Assembly (NCBI RefSeq): GCF_900753045.1
Contig: NZ_CAADXO010000006.1
Coordinates: forward strand, 1-47,282
Length of the DNA stretch: 47,282 nucleotides
Direction: 5' to 3'
Origin: an uncultured Phascolarctobacterium sp.
GTDB lineage: Bacteria; Bacillota; Negativicutes; Acidaminococcales; Acidaminococcaceae
Part shown: positions 16,726-24,732 of the stretch, piece after piece
Layout: the number at the start of each line of letters is the position of its first letter
How positions within the stretch are numbered: the stretch's first letter is position 1
Made by a program: the position numbers and the translations under genes
Notes under the pieces: model-generated
The model's database searches: none
What the model was told of the DNA's origin: nothing
The model's input: only the letters and a program-made list of their open reading frames with translations

Positions 16726-17294
16726 TCGCCCATACCCGTATCAGCCTTCAGCACGCGCATCTTGTCCAGTGGCCAGAAGGCAACCAGCGCACGTCCCTTA
16801 ACCAGCTTCAGCGGCACAAAGCCAACATCGGCAAAACGGCTGTCCTCAGAGTTATTACGGTTATCACCCAATACAAAGATGGTATCCTTGGGAACAACTA
16901 CCTTGCGGTAATCGGAAATATTTTTGCCCTTCGGGTCATTGTGGTAGATATAGGTTTCATTCAGCTGCTTGCCGTTGACGAATACCTTGCCCTGCTGCAT
17001 CTCCACGGTGTCACCGCCAACTGCGATAACGCGCTTGATAAAGTCACGACTCTGATCCTTGGGGAAGCGGAATACTACGATTTCGCCCTTCTTCGGGTCG
17101 GTAACAAAGTAGCTCAGCTTATCAACGACAAGACGCTCATGATTTACCAAAGTAGGATACATAGAGGAGCCTTCTACCATATAAGGCTCTACTAAAAAGG
17201 TGCGGATGCAGAATGCGAGTGCTACCGCAATAATAATCGAAACAAGCCAGTCACTGGCAGAATCCTGCCAGGAGGTTTCACTTTTCTTGCTCAA
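16722..17294 (-). CDS. lepB: Signal peptidase I
   Basis: 190 residues. One N-terminal membrane helix (about 14-32) places the active site outside the cytoplasmic membrane. The catalytic Ser is in EGSSMYPTL (about residue 43), the catalytic Lys in RDFIKRVIA, and the C-terminal box LGDNRNNSEDSR is present. It releases exported proteins such as those with Sec signal peptides in this window. It overlaps rbgA by 4 bp. It is separated from rplS by a terminator and must have its own promoter in 17295-17438. Confidence 0.96.
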   Translation of the reverse strand: MSKKSETSWQDSASDWLVSIIIAVALAFCIRTFLVEPYMVEGSSMYPTLVNHERLVVDKLSYFVTDPKKGEIVVFRFPKDQSRDFIKRVIAVGGDTVEMQQGKVFVNGKQLNETYIYHNDPKGKNISDYRKVVVPKDTIFVLGDNRNNSEDSRFADVGFVPLKLVKGRALVAFWPLDKMRVLKADTGMGE

Positions 17295-17338
17295 CTAATG
17301 AGCCTCCTCTCTATCGCCGGCACAGGCCGGATTTTTAA

Positions 17339-17363
17339 CTACAATAATATAGATATATTGTAG
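17339..17363. promoter_or_regulatory. 25 bp dyad upstream of lepB
   Basis: CTACAATA (17339-17346) and TATTGTAG (17356-17363) form a perfect inverted repeat with a 9 bp spacer. On the minus strand the upstream arm contains TACAAT, a possible -10, so a protein bound here could cover the lepB promoter. No regulator can be named. Confidence 0.35.
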
Positions 17364-17438
17364 CATAGATTGCAGCTTCAGTTATGACATAATTGTAAAA
17401 TTGCTTTATTTTAAAGCATAAATGCTTCATAACGTAAT

Positions 17439-17468
17439 AAAAGGGACCGTACTACTACAGTCCCTTTT
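17439..17468 (-). terminator. rplS terminator
   Basis: AAAAGGGAC (17439-17447) pairs with GTCCCTTTT (17460-17468), loop 12 bases, ending in a short T-rich tract on the minus strand. Confidence 0.75.
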
Positions 17469-17486
17469 ACTATAAACAAAGATTGA

Positions 17487-17828
17487 TTAGCGTTTTTCTC
17501 TGATACGAGCAGCTTTACCAGTCAGTTTGCGCAGATAATACAGTTTAGCACGGCGAACGATACCAACGCGTGCTACAACGATTTTCTCAATACGCGGGCT
17601 GTGAACCGGGAAAGTTCTTTCTACGCCAACGCCGTAAGAAATACGACGAACGGTGAAGTTTTCACGAACGCCGGAGCCACTGCGGGAAATTACAACGCCT
17701 TCAAACAGCTGAACGCGCTCGCGGGTACCCTCGACGATTTTGCAATAAACTTTAACGGTGTCGCCTGCTTTAAACTCAGGGATGTCGGAACGAAGTTGTT
17801 CTTGTTCCAGTACTTCAATAATGTTCAT
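17487..17828 (-). CDS. rplS: 50S ribosomal protein L19
   Basis: 113 residues, normal length. The family core GDTVKVYCKIVEGTRERVQ is near residue 22, and the basic RRAKLYYLRKLTGK is near the C-terminus. It sits at the 30S-50S interface. A strong AGGAGG precedes the ATG. It has its own promoter (17898-17926) and terminator, giving separate control from the trmD block upstream. Confidence 0.98.
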   Translation of the reverse strand: MNIIEVLEQEQLRSDIPEFKAGDTVKVYCKIVEGTRERVQLFEGVVISRSGSGVRENFTVRRISYGVGVERTFPVHSPRIEKIVVARVGIVRRAKLYYLRKLTGKAARIREKR

Positions 17829-17897
17829 AGTTTCCTCCTAAATCATAGACGTTCATGTGCGAACTCCACAGCGGACCGTCCGTATTACACAACGTAA

Positions 17898-17926
17898 ATT
17901 GTATCATAGACAAACAATTTATGCAA
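17898..17926 (-). promoter_or_regulatory. rplS promoter
   Basis: Minus strand -35 TTGCAT (17921-17926), 17 bp spacer, -10 TACAAT (17898-17903) preceded by TG. The ~65 nt leader contains a CGGACCGTCCG palindrome that could be a structured ribosomal-protein leader. Confidence 0.7.
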
Positions 17927-17957
17927 GAGAAAAGTGTATAATTTCTTGCATTTTTCT

Positions 17958-18533
17958 TTAATTTTTTTCCCACCAGGCCTCGCCTGCAAGCCTGTCCAGA
18001 ATAATGGCTGCGGCACTGCGCACGCAAAGATGATTATAGTCACAGGGGCCGTAAACAGGCTCCAGAATATAATCAAATTTGGCCATAGTTTCCGCCTCGA
18101 TGCCAAAGCCTGTGCCGAACAAAAGCAGCACCGGTCTGTCACCCTCCTGCAGCTGCTTGCGCATAAAGCTGTAGGAAACGGTGTTGGGATAAATGCGTGC
18201 ATCCGTAGTGACAACGTAAGGCTGCTTGCCTGTGCGCTCTACAATCGTCTGCACCGCACTTGCGATATCAGGCTGCCACAGCACGCGGCTCAGCGCGTCG
18301 GCACGGTCGGGGTTATACACCTTGCCATAGCCCTCCTGCCAGTAGGAAAGTATCTTGTCGATAATCTGCTTCTGGACCTCCAGCGGGTGGATGATGTAAT
18401 AGCCCTGCACATTGTAGGTGCGGCAGGTACGCGAAATATCGTGGATATCAAAGTTAGTCACCGCGCCGGCGATAACGTTCATGCGCTTGTTATAGATAGG
18501 ATAATGGACCAGGCCAACATATAAATCAGCCAT
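17958..18533 (-). CDS. SPOUT-type RNA methyltransferase next to trmD
   Basis: 191 residues. It resembles the RNA methyltransferase family found beside trmD in Clostridia and Negativicutes (MADLYVGLVHYPIYNK start). LLLFGTGFGIEAE and the following Asn/Arg-rich segment resemble the SPOUT knot that binds S-adenosylmethionine. The exact RNA target is not known from sequence. The start at 18533 uses AAGGAGG upstream and gives an 8 bp overlap with trmD; the longer frame starts inside that site. It ends the ylxM-ffh block before the separate rplS promoter. Confidence 0.88.
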   Translation of the reverse strand: MADLYVGLVHYPIYNKRMNVIAGAVTNFDIHDISRTCRTYNVQGYYIIHPLEVQKQIIDKILSYWQEGYGKVYNPDRADALSRVLWQPDIASAVQTIVERTGKQPYVVTTDARIYPNTVSYSFMRKQLQEGDRPVLLLFGTGFGIEAETMAKFDYILEPVYGPCDYNHLCVRSAAAIILDRLAGEAWWEKN

Positions 18534-19347
18534 TCGCCTCATCCTCCTTCACCTCGGCGCTTGAGCGTTTTTCCTGCTCGGCAGCTATTTCGGCACGCAG
18601 CTCCTCATAGAAGCGGCGCTCCGATTTTTTCATTTTATAGGGCAAGCGGCCTGTCAAAAGCTCCTTCTGCTCCGCACTCAAAAGGTCGGGACGCAGAGCA
18701 AGCGTTGCCTTGAGCGACTGCTTCAGGCGCCAGCTGTTAATCAGCGCATGGTTGCCGCTGCGCAGCACCTCAGGCACCTCCAGGCCCTCAAAGTTCACCG
18801 GACGTGTGTACTGCGGGTATTCCAGAAGTCCTGTGCTGAAGGAATCCTCCTCCGCACTTTCAAGCTTGCCCAGTACGCCGGGAATAAAACGGGAAATAGC
18901 GTCCATCACAATAATGGCAGGCATTTCGCCGCCGGTGAGCACATAATCGCCGATAGACAGCTTTTCATCAACCCAATGGAAGATGCGCTCGTCAAAACCC
19001 TCGTAATGACCGCAGACGAAGATAAAATCCTGTCCGCTGTGGGCATATTCTTCGACAATGCTCTGTTTGAGCGTGCGTCCGCCCGGGCACATCGCAATAA
19101 CGCGGGCGTTGGTCAGCTGCTCCTTCGCCTTGCGGATGGCAGCCACCATCGGCTCCGGCTTCAGCACCATGCCGGCACCGCCGCCGAAGGGAGAATCATC
19201 CACCGTGCGATGCACGTCATGCGTAAAATCGCGCGGATTGATGCAGCTCACCTCAATCAGGCCCTTGGCTGCTGCGCGCTGCAGAATGCTGTGGCTTGCG
19301 GCCTGCTCAATCTGTTCGGGAAATAAGGTTACAAATAAAAACTTCAT
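18526..19347 (-). CDS. trmD: tRNA (guanine-N1)-methyltransferase
   Basis: 273 residues, longer than the usual ~240-250 because of a charged C-terminal tail. It methylates G37 of tRNAs, which keeps the reading frame. Family motifs are DDSPFGGGAGMVLKPEP (about residue 50), the knot segment FVCGHYEGFDER and SIGDYVLTGGE. It overlaps rimM by an ATGA and the methyltransferase gene by 8 bp, so translation is coupled. Confidence 0.98.
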   Translation of the reverse strand: MKFLFVTLFPEQIEQAASHSILQRAAAKGLIEVSCINPRDFTHDVHRTVDDSPFGGGAGMVLKPEPMVAAIRKAKEQLTNARVIAMCPGGRTLKQSIVEEYAHSGQDFIFVCGHYEGFDERIFHWVDEKLSIGDYVLTGGEMPAIIVMDAISRFIPGVLGKLESAEEDSFSTGLLEYPQYTRPVNFEGLEVPEVLRSGNHALINSWRLKQSLKATLALRPDLLSAEQKELLTGRLPYKMKKSERRFYEELRAEIAAEQEKRSSAEVKEDEANG

Positions 19348-19847
19348 TCTGCCTCAACCCACTCAGGCAGCTCCACGACAATGCGCTTTTCTGCCAGATT
19401 GATTTCCTTGACATATTTCTTCAGTGCCGGCAGCAGGTAATCCTTCTGTCCGGGGACAGCGATAACATAAACATCATTGCTGCCTGTGCTCAGTGCGTCC
19501 TTAAAGGTGCCGATTTGTTCGCCCTGCTCGTCATAAACAGGCAGGCCGATGAGGTCGGCAACATAAAAGCGTCCTTCCTCCAGCTCCGGCAGGTCCTCAG
19601 CGTTAATGCTTACCTCCATGCCGCGCAGCAGTTCGGACTCGTTCATGCTTTTGATTTCGGCAGTAGTCACCAGCACCATTCTTTTATGAAAGCGTGCTGC
19701 TTTCACGGTCAGCTTGCGACCGTCCGGCAGCAGCAGATAATCCAGGTCTAAAAATTGTTCCGGCTTATCGGTTAACGGCAATATACGAATATCGCCCCGC
19801 ACACCGTGCGGAGCGACAATTTTGCCAATAACTATTTGGTTTTCCAT
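19344..19847 (-). CDS. rimM: Ribosome maturation factor RimM
   Basis: 167 residues. It helps 16S rRNA processing and 30S head assembly, and binds S19. The N-terminal GKIVAPHGVRGDIRILPLTD is typical, and the C-terminal PRC-barrel runs from about residue 90 (FYVADLIGLPVYDE). It lies 3 bp after the ylqD gene. Confidence 0.97.
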   Translation of the reverse strand: MENQIVIGKIVAPHGVRGDIRILPLTDKPEQFLDLDYLLLPDGRKLTVKAARFHKRMVLVTTAEIKSMNESELLRGMEVSINAEDLPELEEGRFYVADLIGLPVYDEQGEQIGTFKDALSTGSNDVYVIAVPGQKDYLLPALKKYVKEINLAEKRIVVELPEWVEAE

Positions 19848-19850
19848 GGA

Positions 19851-20255
19851 TTATTCGCGGAAAGCGATAATCTTACCATCTTCGGTAAGGATTTCTGCGC
19901 CCATCAGGGTATCGATATTGGTGCCTACGGTAATTTCTACAGTACGCTCCAGAGTACCATGACCAATTTCAGCGCCCAGCTCCAGAGCTTCCGCTCTTTT
20001 CAGCTTAGCCTCTGCTTCTTGTTTGGCAGCAGTACGCTTATTTCTTTCGATGTCAATTTGTTCGCGCAAAGCCGGAAGCACGCTCAAATCGCTGGCAGCC
20101 TGATGCAATGCTTTTTTAGCCTGGAACTCGAATTGCTCCAGATCAAGCTCCATATTCTTTATGGTATTTTGGAGATCTCCAACAATTTTCAACTTTAAAT
20201 CTTCAGTAACTTTTGCTTTAACAGCGACGGGAACCCTAACGATCATTTTATCCAT
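19851..20255 (-). CDS. ylqD: YlqD family protein
   Basis: 134 residues. Same position and general form as Bacillus YlqD: a short N-terminal strand, a long Glu/Lys/Ala-rich helix likely to form a coiled coil (about residues 30-95), and a beta-rich C-terminal part ending in a GAEIL/GKIIAF segment. Function unknown. Its constant place between khpA and rimM suggests a link with RNA or ribosome maturation. Confidence 0.85.
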   Translation of the reverse strand: MDKMIVRVPVAVKAKVTEDLKLKIVGDLQNTIKNMELDLEQFEFQAKKALHQAASDLSVLPALREQIDIERNKRTAAKQEAEAKLKRAEALELGAEIGHGTLERTVEITVGTNIDTLMGAEILTEDGKIIAFRE

Positions 20256-20274
20256 AGCGATATACCATCCTCAA

Positions 20275-20502
20275 TCAAATAATTTCGACAATGACTTTCA
20301 CATTTTCACGGGTTGCTACTGCTTTCATAACAGTTCTGATAGCTTTTGCGATACGGCCCTGTTTTCCAATAACCTTACCCATATCTTCAGAAGCAACATG
20401 GAGGCGAAGCACCGTTGTTGTACCGGTGGTCTCCTCCTCCACTACTACTGCAGAGGGATCATTTACAAGAGATTTGGCCATAACTTCTACCAATTCCTTC
20501 AT
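20275..20502 (-). CDS. khpA: KH-domain RNA-binding protein KhpA
   Basis: 75 residues, a single KH domain with the GKVIGKQGRIAKAIR loop that binds RNA. In other Firmicutes KhpA pairs with KhpB and acts on RNAs affecting cell growth and division. ATG 20502 is used because GAGGGGG is about 10 bp before it; the in-frame GTG nine bases upstream is next to that site. Confidence 0.95.
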   Translation of the reverse strand: MKELVEVMAKSLVNDPSAVVVEEETTGTTTVLRLHVASEDMGKVIGKQGRIAKAIRTVMKAVATRENVKVIVEII

Positions 20503-20522
20503 GTAGATCACGCCCCCTCAAA

Positions 20523-20795
20523 TTATTTTGCTGCTTTAGCTTCAGCAAATTTTTTCATGATACCATCCTTGCTGAACAGGTTTTTAACGGTATCGGTCGG
20601 TTGAGCACCTTTGTTCATCCAGTCGATAGCTTTCTCAGCATCGATTTTTACGCTAGCCGGTTGAACGGTGGAATCGTAGTAACCGATGGATTCGATGAAA
20701 CGACCATCACGAGGAGAACGAGCGTCTGCAACAACAATACGATAGAAAGGAGCTTTTTTAGCGCCCATACGTTTTAAACGGATTTTAACTGCCAT
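20523..20795 (-). CDS. rpsP: 30S ribosomal protein S16
   Basis: 90 residues, normal length. MAVKIRLKRMGAKKAPFYRIVVAD is the family start; the ATG at 20795 follows an AAGGAGG 11 bp upstream, and the four extra residues of the longer frame begin in that site. It binds 16S rRNA early in 30S assembly. It is 20 bp upstream of khpA and part of the ffh-rpsP-trmD block. Confidence 0.98.
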   Translation of the reverse strand: MAVKIRLKRMGAKKAPFYRIVVADARSPRDGRFIESIGYYDSTVQPASVKIDAEKAIDWMNKGAQPTDTVKNLFSKDGIMKKFAEAKAAK

Positions 20796-20848
20796 GTTGA
20801 TTTTCACCTCCTTAAATTAATATCTCACAACATGGAACTTTTCATTTA

Positions 20849-22195
20849 TTATCTGCCAAACGGCAGCTTGAAGCCGCCCTTGGAAGCAAACTTTGCCATA
20901 CCCTGCATACGCTTCATCATCTTCTTGCTTTCTTCAAAGTTTTTCAGAAGCTTGTTGACATCCTGTACACGCATGCCGCAGCCTGCAGCGATACGTTTAC
21001 GACGGCTGCCGTTGATGATTTCGGGTTTTTGTCTTTCCTTCTTGGTCATGGAGCGGATGATTGCTTCGATGCGGTCGAATTCCTTTTCGTCCACATTAGC
21101 TTCCTTCAGCTTTTGGCTGATGCCGCCCATGCCGGGGATTAAGCCTAAGATGGTTTCCAGAGAACCCAGCTTTTTAACCTGCTGCATCTGGTCCAGGAAC
21201 TGCTCTAAGGTGAATTCATCCTTACGCAGCTTTTTCTCCATCTCCAGAGCCTTGGCGAGGTCTGTTGTAGACTGGATTTTTTCTACCAGAGTCAGGATAT
21301 CGCCCATGCCCAGAATACGGGAAGCCATACGATCCGGATGGAAGGGCTCCAAAGCATCCAGCTTTTCGCCCAAACCGATCAGCTTAACCGGCTTGCCGGT
21401 AACAGCCTTTACGGAAAGCACCGCACCACCGCGGGCATCACCATCGAGCTTGGTAACAATCAGGCCGTCAATGCCCAATTCCTTATCAAAGCTTTCAGCA
21501 ACAGTTACTGCGTCCTGACCGGTCATAGCATCTACAACCAGCAGAATTTCCTGAGGATGAACAGCGCCTTTAATGTTGCGCAGCTCCTCCATCAGCTCTT
21601 CATTTATATGTAAGCGGCCTGCGGTATCGATGATTACCGTATCGCATGCCAGACTATGCGCCTTTTCCATGGCCTTTTGAGCAATTTCTACAGGAGAAAC
21701 CTTGTCGCCCAGAGTAAATACCGGCACATTCAGCTGTTCGCCCAAAACCTGCAGCTGGGTAATAGCAGCAGGACGGTAAACGTCGCCTGCAACCAGCAAC
21801 GGTTTTTTGTGCTTGCGCTTCAGGTAGTTGGCCAGCTTGCCGGCGGTAGTGGTTTTACCTGCGCCCTGCAGACCAACCAGCATGATAACTGTCGGCGGCT
21901 TGGGAGCAACAGTGAGCTTGCTTTGGGTACCGCCCAAAAGCTCAATCAGCTCTTCATTTACAATCTTGATAATCTGCTGATGCGGATTCAGGCCTTCGCC
22001 GATCGCTTCACCAACAGCGCGCTCTTTAACCTTGGCTACAAAGTCCTTAACAACCTTGAAGTTAACGTCGGCCTCCAAAAGCGCCATACGCACTTCGCGC
22101 ATAGGAGCCTTTAAATCTTCCTCAGTCAGCTTGCCGTTGCCGCGGAACATCTTTAATGCATTTTGTAATCTTTCAGATAAACTTTCAAATGCCAT
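20849..22195 (-). CDS. ffh: Signal recognition particle protein Ffh
   Basis: 448 residues. It binds signal sequences and 4.5S/6S SRP RNA and docks ribosomes to FtsY at the membrane. The N domain is followed by a GTPase domain with G1 GLQGAGKTTTAGKLA (about 107), G3 DTAGRL (about 190) and G4 TKLDGDARGG. The Met-rich M domain contains the RNA-binding GSRRKRIAAGCG (about 400). It lies 5 bp after ylxM. Confidence 0.98.
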   Translation of the reverse strand: MAFESLSERLQNALKMFRGNGKLTEEDLKAPMREVRMALLEADVNFKVVKDFVAKVKERAVGEAIGEGLNPHQQIIKIVNEELIELLGGTQSKLTVAPKPPTVIMLVGLQGAGKTTTAGKLANYLKRKHKKPLLVAGDVYRPAAITQLQVLGEQLNVPVFTLGDKVSPVEIAQKAMEKAHSLACDTVIIDTAGRLHINEELMEELRNIKGAVHPQEILLVVDAMTGQDAVTVAESFDKELGIDGLIVTKLDGDARGGAVLSVKAVTGKPVKLIGLGEKLDALEPFHPDRMASRILGMGDILTLVEKIQSTTDLAKALEMEKKLRKDEFTLEQFLDQMQQVKKLGSLETILGLIPGMGGISQKLKEANVDEKEFDRIEAIIRSMTKKERQKPEIINGSRRKRIAAGCGMRVQDVNKLLKNFEESKKMMKRMQGMAKFASKGGFKLPFGR

Positions 22196-22200
22196 TCTAT

Positions 22201-22554
22201 CTACCTACCTTCACTGCAAAGCTCTTTCAGCATTTGCACGGCCTCGTCTTTTTTTGCCTCATCCGGAGTTGCCAGCAAATCTATTGCCTGCTGCAGCTTA
22301 GCATGCAGCTCCTCCTCGCGGCTCAGCACCTTCAGTGATGCTTCATATCGTTCTAGCAGCTGCTCAACACGCTTGAGCAGGTCGTGGACAGCCTGACGCG
22401 AAACGCCCAGCTCCTCCGAAATCTCACTCAGAGACAAGTCGTCATAGAAATACAGTCCCAGGCATTGCTTCTGCTTAGCTGTCAGAAGACCGCCGTAAAT
22501 ATCAAAGAGCCTGCCTAAGCGCATACGCTGCGCAAAAATTTCTTCTGCTGACAT
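22201..22554 (-). CDS. ylxM: YlxM/p13-like helix-turn-helix protein
   Basis: 117 residues. The sigma-70 region 4-like HTH (LSLSEISEELGVSRQAVHDLLKR, shown in part, about residues 35-57) is diagnostic. The family occurs directly upstream of ffh and in streptococci modulates SRP GTPase activity; a transcription role is also possible. It is first in a long operon behind a near-consensus promoter. Confidence 0.94.
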   Translation of the reverse strand: MSAEEIFAQRMRLGRLFDIYGGLLTAKQKQCLGLYFYDDLSLSEISEELGVSRQAVHDLLKRVEQLLERYEASLKVLSREEELHAKLQQAIDLLATPDEAKKDEAVQMLKELCSEGR

Positions 22555-22587
22555 TTTTATCCCTCTCGAAATTTAGTCGACTATGTA

Positions 22588-22616
22588 AGTATAAAGCATA
22601 AAGCGATGCTTGTCAA
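22588..22616 (-). promoter_or_regulatory. Strong promoter of the ylxM-ffh-rpsP-trmD operon
   Basis: Minus strand -35 TTGACA (22611-22616), exactly 17 bp, -10 TATACT (22588-22593). It is the closest match to consensus in the window, fitting a highly expressed housekeeping operon. Confidence 0.88.
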
Positions 22617-22647
22617 GTATTTTTACTTGTCACCTTTAAAAATTTTT

Positions 22648-23202
22648 CTAAGCCTCTTTTTCGTCCTTCAGCCACTTCCAGATCAGCGGCGCTGCGTAAT
22701 TACCCATCGCCTCATACGTCTGAGATTTGGGATGAATGCCGTCAACGTAGGCCTTGAAGCGTGCCCCGGCATCCATGCCGATGGCAGGCTGCAAATCCAG
22801 CAGAAAGGCCTTGCCGCCGCAGATATGCTCTGCCTCCTGCCGCAGGTTCAGCAACTGACGGTTGAGTGCCTGCTCCGTACTGATGAACGGCAGCACTACG
22901 CACAGGCTGTACTGCTTCTCCTCGCACCACTCCAGCACACGCTTGTAATCGCGACTGATATCCTCAAGGCGGCGTCCCTGCAGAATGTCGTTGGCACCGC
23001 CGAGGAAGATAACGTGATGCACATATTCCGGCAGCGCGTACTGGCGCATGCGGTAGATGATATCATCGCAGCAGTCACCGCAGACGCCGTAATTGAGCAT
23101 TTTAATCTGCGTCAGCTTTTCCACCTGAGCGGTCCAGGAATAGCGTGGGCCGAAGGGAAAGCCCTGCACCAGAGAATCGCCGTAACAGGCAACGTATTTC
23201 AT
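22648..23202 (-). CDS. SGNH/GDSL family hydrolase
   Basis: 184 residues. Esterase or lipase fold. The nucleophile is Ser10 in YGDSLVQG (block I), the oxyanion Asn is in GGANDI (block III), and the Asp154-Gly-Ile-His157 pair is block V. There is no signal peptide, so the enzyme is cytoplasmic; the substrate is unknown. GAGGAG lies before the ATG. It is upstream of ylxM but separated from it by the strong ylxM promoter. Confidence 0.9.
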   Translation of the reverse strand: MKYVACYGDSLVQGFPFGPRYSWTAQVEKLTQIKMLNYGVCGDCCDDIIYRMRQYALPEYVHHVIFLGGANDILQGRRLEDISRDYKRVLEWCEEKQYSLCVVLPFISTEQALNRQLLNLRQEAEHICGGKAFLLDLQPAIGMDAGARFKAYVDGIHPKSQTYEAMGNYAAPLIWKWLKDEKEA

Positions 23203-23237
23203 GATAATCGCTCCTCACGTTGGTTTTTCTACATATT

Positions 23238-23246
23238 ATTATAGCA
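23238..23246 (-). promoter_or_regulatory. Extended -10 promoter of the SGNH hydrolase gene
   Basis: Minus strand TGCTATAAT (23238-23246), without a good -35. It has the same form as the promoter at 13014-13022. Confidence 0.5.
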
Positions 23247-23266
23247 TAGTTGGCGGAGGAATAGTG

Positions 23267-23299
23267 AAGGCGTTCTACCGCAGTCAGGTAAAACGCCTT
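23267..23299 (-). terminator. Hairpin after the 23350 gene
   Basis: AAGGCGTTCTACC (23267-23279) pairs with GGTAAAACGCCTT (23287-23299) apart from one mismatch. There is no long T tract, so termination may be partial. Confidence 0.5.
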
Positions 23300-23349
23300 T
23301 AGTTTGATGTGCTCTTATGCTGTCAATTTATGCAGCATTTTCACTCACT

Positions 23350-24414
23350 TTACTCATCTACTACATCAACCCCCAATTTTCTAATCCCTTCCATAAGTTC
23401 GTCCTTATTTATGGTTCCATCCTCAAATGCCTGCTGCATATTTTTGCCAAACGAAATAGACGGCTTAGAAAAATGATTATATAGCCTGCTGAGTTCAACT
23501 GGCTTCCAACCACTTAAAGGCCATTTACGGCTGTTGTTTGAAAAGTCACTGTATAGCCTGAAAAAGGTTTTAAACCGCTGCTCCGTCAAACATACGCCAA
23601 CTTCTTGCAAATCAGTTAAAACAAACTCTATTTGCTTATTTATCTCAGTATATAGCACTGCACTATTAATGTATCTCTCTATTGACCTAAGTATTTTCTC
23701 GGATTCGACTACGTTCTGGTATTCTTCCAACTCTTTCTTTTCCCATTCGCGCTTAGCATATGAGTAAGCAAAATCTTCACTATCGTGCCAGAAAACAAAG
23801 TCCTTTAAACGCTTACCTGCAATCTTCTCACCATGAATATCTCTGTTTGCAGATTCGTTGTCAACGCTAAGGCTTTCGACAAACAGCTTTAACGCAGTTC
23901 CTTCAGCCGAGCGCCAAAGCATCCCCGGATCGTCCCAGGAAAGCAGTTCATCCCTATCCAAGACGCATAACGGATGATTTAATTGCTCATCAGCAAGCCG
24001 ATAATAAAAGTCGAATCTTGAATAACCTTTTTTATAAAGCTTTTTATTCACAATAAAACGTCTGGCGGCGCCACCACGCTTTTCTGCCTCATAAAGCTCA
24101 TCTATCTCCAGTACAAAATAGTTATGTGCTTCATATCTGGCTACTTCTGAAAATGCCAGGAAATCCTTCTTCAGAATCTGCTTCTTTGAGATTATAGCAT
24201 TTTCAACCAGTTTAAATATATCCCATGCGTCGTCAAGGATAATAGCACCATATAGGTTGGAAAAAGCATTATAGTATTTCCTAAGCAGGTCAATATTCGT
24301 TCTACCCTTTTCAGTCGCTGTATCAAGACGTCCCTTTGTTTCTATTGCAAGAAGCTGATATTTTTTATTCAATGCTGTCTTTGAGCAAGGTTTCGGTAGT
24401 GATTTGCCAGCCAT
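23350..24414 (-). CDS. Protein of unknown function, AT-rich gene
   Basis: 354 residues, cytoplasmic by appearance and rich in Lys, Glu, Asp and aromatic residues. I do not recognise a family. The N-terminal part holds LLAIETKGRLD, which has the spacing of an acidic-x-Lys nuclease-like strand, but no complete catalytic motif can be defended. The start at 24414 follows AAGGAG; the longer frame begins with TTG inside the same region. AT-rich compared with ffh and trpB, and flanked by non-conserved genes, so it is probably accessory DNA. Confidence 0.65.
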   Translation of the reverse strand: MAGKSLPKPCSKTALNKKYQLLAIETKGRLDTATEKGRTNIDLLRKYYNAFSNLYGAIILDDAWDIFKLVENAIISKKQILKKDFLAFSEVARYEAHNYFVLEIDELYEAEKRGGAARRFIVNKKLYKKGYSRFDFYYRLADEQLNHPLCVLDRDELLSWDDPGMLWRSAEGTALKLFVESLSVDNESANRDIHGEKIAGKRLKDFVFWHDSEDFAYSYAKREWEKKELEEYQNVVESEKILRSIERYINSAVLYTEINKQIEFVLTDLQEVGVCLTEQRFKTFFRLYSDFSNNSRKWPLSGWKPVELSRLYNHFSKPSISFGKNMQQAFEDGTINKDELMEGIRKLGVDVVDE

Positions 24415-24432
24415 ATTATTTCTCCTTCTCAA

Positions 24433-24654
24433 ATCTGTCTATATTCATATTTATTCGCTGGCGGAATAAAATTTCCTGCCGAAAATGATTTGAAAAACGT
24501 GACTGCAGTTACATTCAATCTGCCTGAAAAATGAGTGTAGAATAAAACTCAGCCTTAAATAAATGCGCACCCGTATAGCGGGTAGTTCTGTGTGAAAAAC
24601 TATCTCAATTCTCTGAAATGAAACTCGATAGCAATCATGGGATAAAGCTATATG
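24433..24654. other. Intergenic stretch with no assignable feature
   Basis: An ACCCG/CGGGT short hairpin near 24570-24584 is seen. No promoter with both boxes, RNA gene or coding region can be defended. The open frame across it lacks codon bias and a ribosome site. Confidence 0.4.
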
Positions 24655-24690
24655 CAAAAAATCTGCGCAAGCACACAGCCTGCGCAGATT
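24655..24690 (-). terminator. Terminator of the 24733 gene
   Basis: AATCTGCGCA (24660-24669) pairs perfectly with TGCGCAGATT (24681-24690), followed on the minus strand by six T. Confidence 0.9.
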
Positions 24691-24732
24691 CGCCAAAGCA
24701 CGAAAGGTTAACCCTTAATTCGCTCAGATACC

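Noticed and set aside
24451..24696. 81-residue minus-strand open frame
   Set aside because: It includes one arm of a strong terminator and lacks a ribosome site and codon bias.
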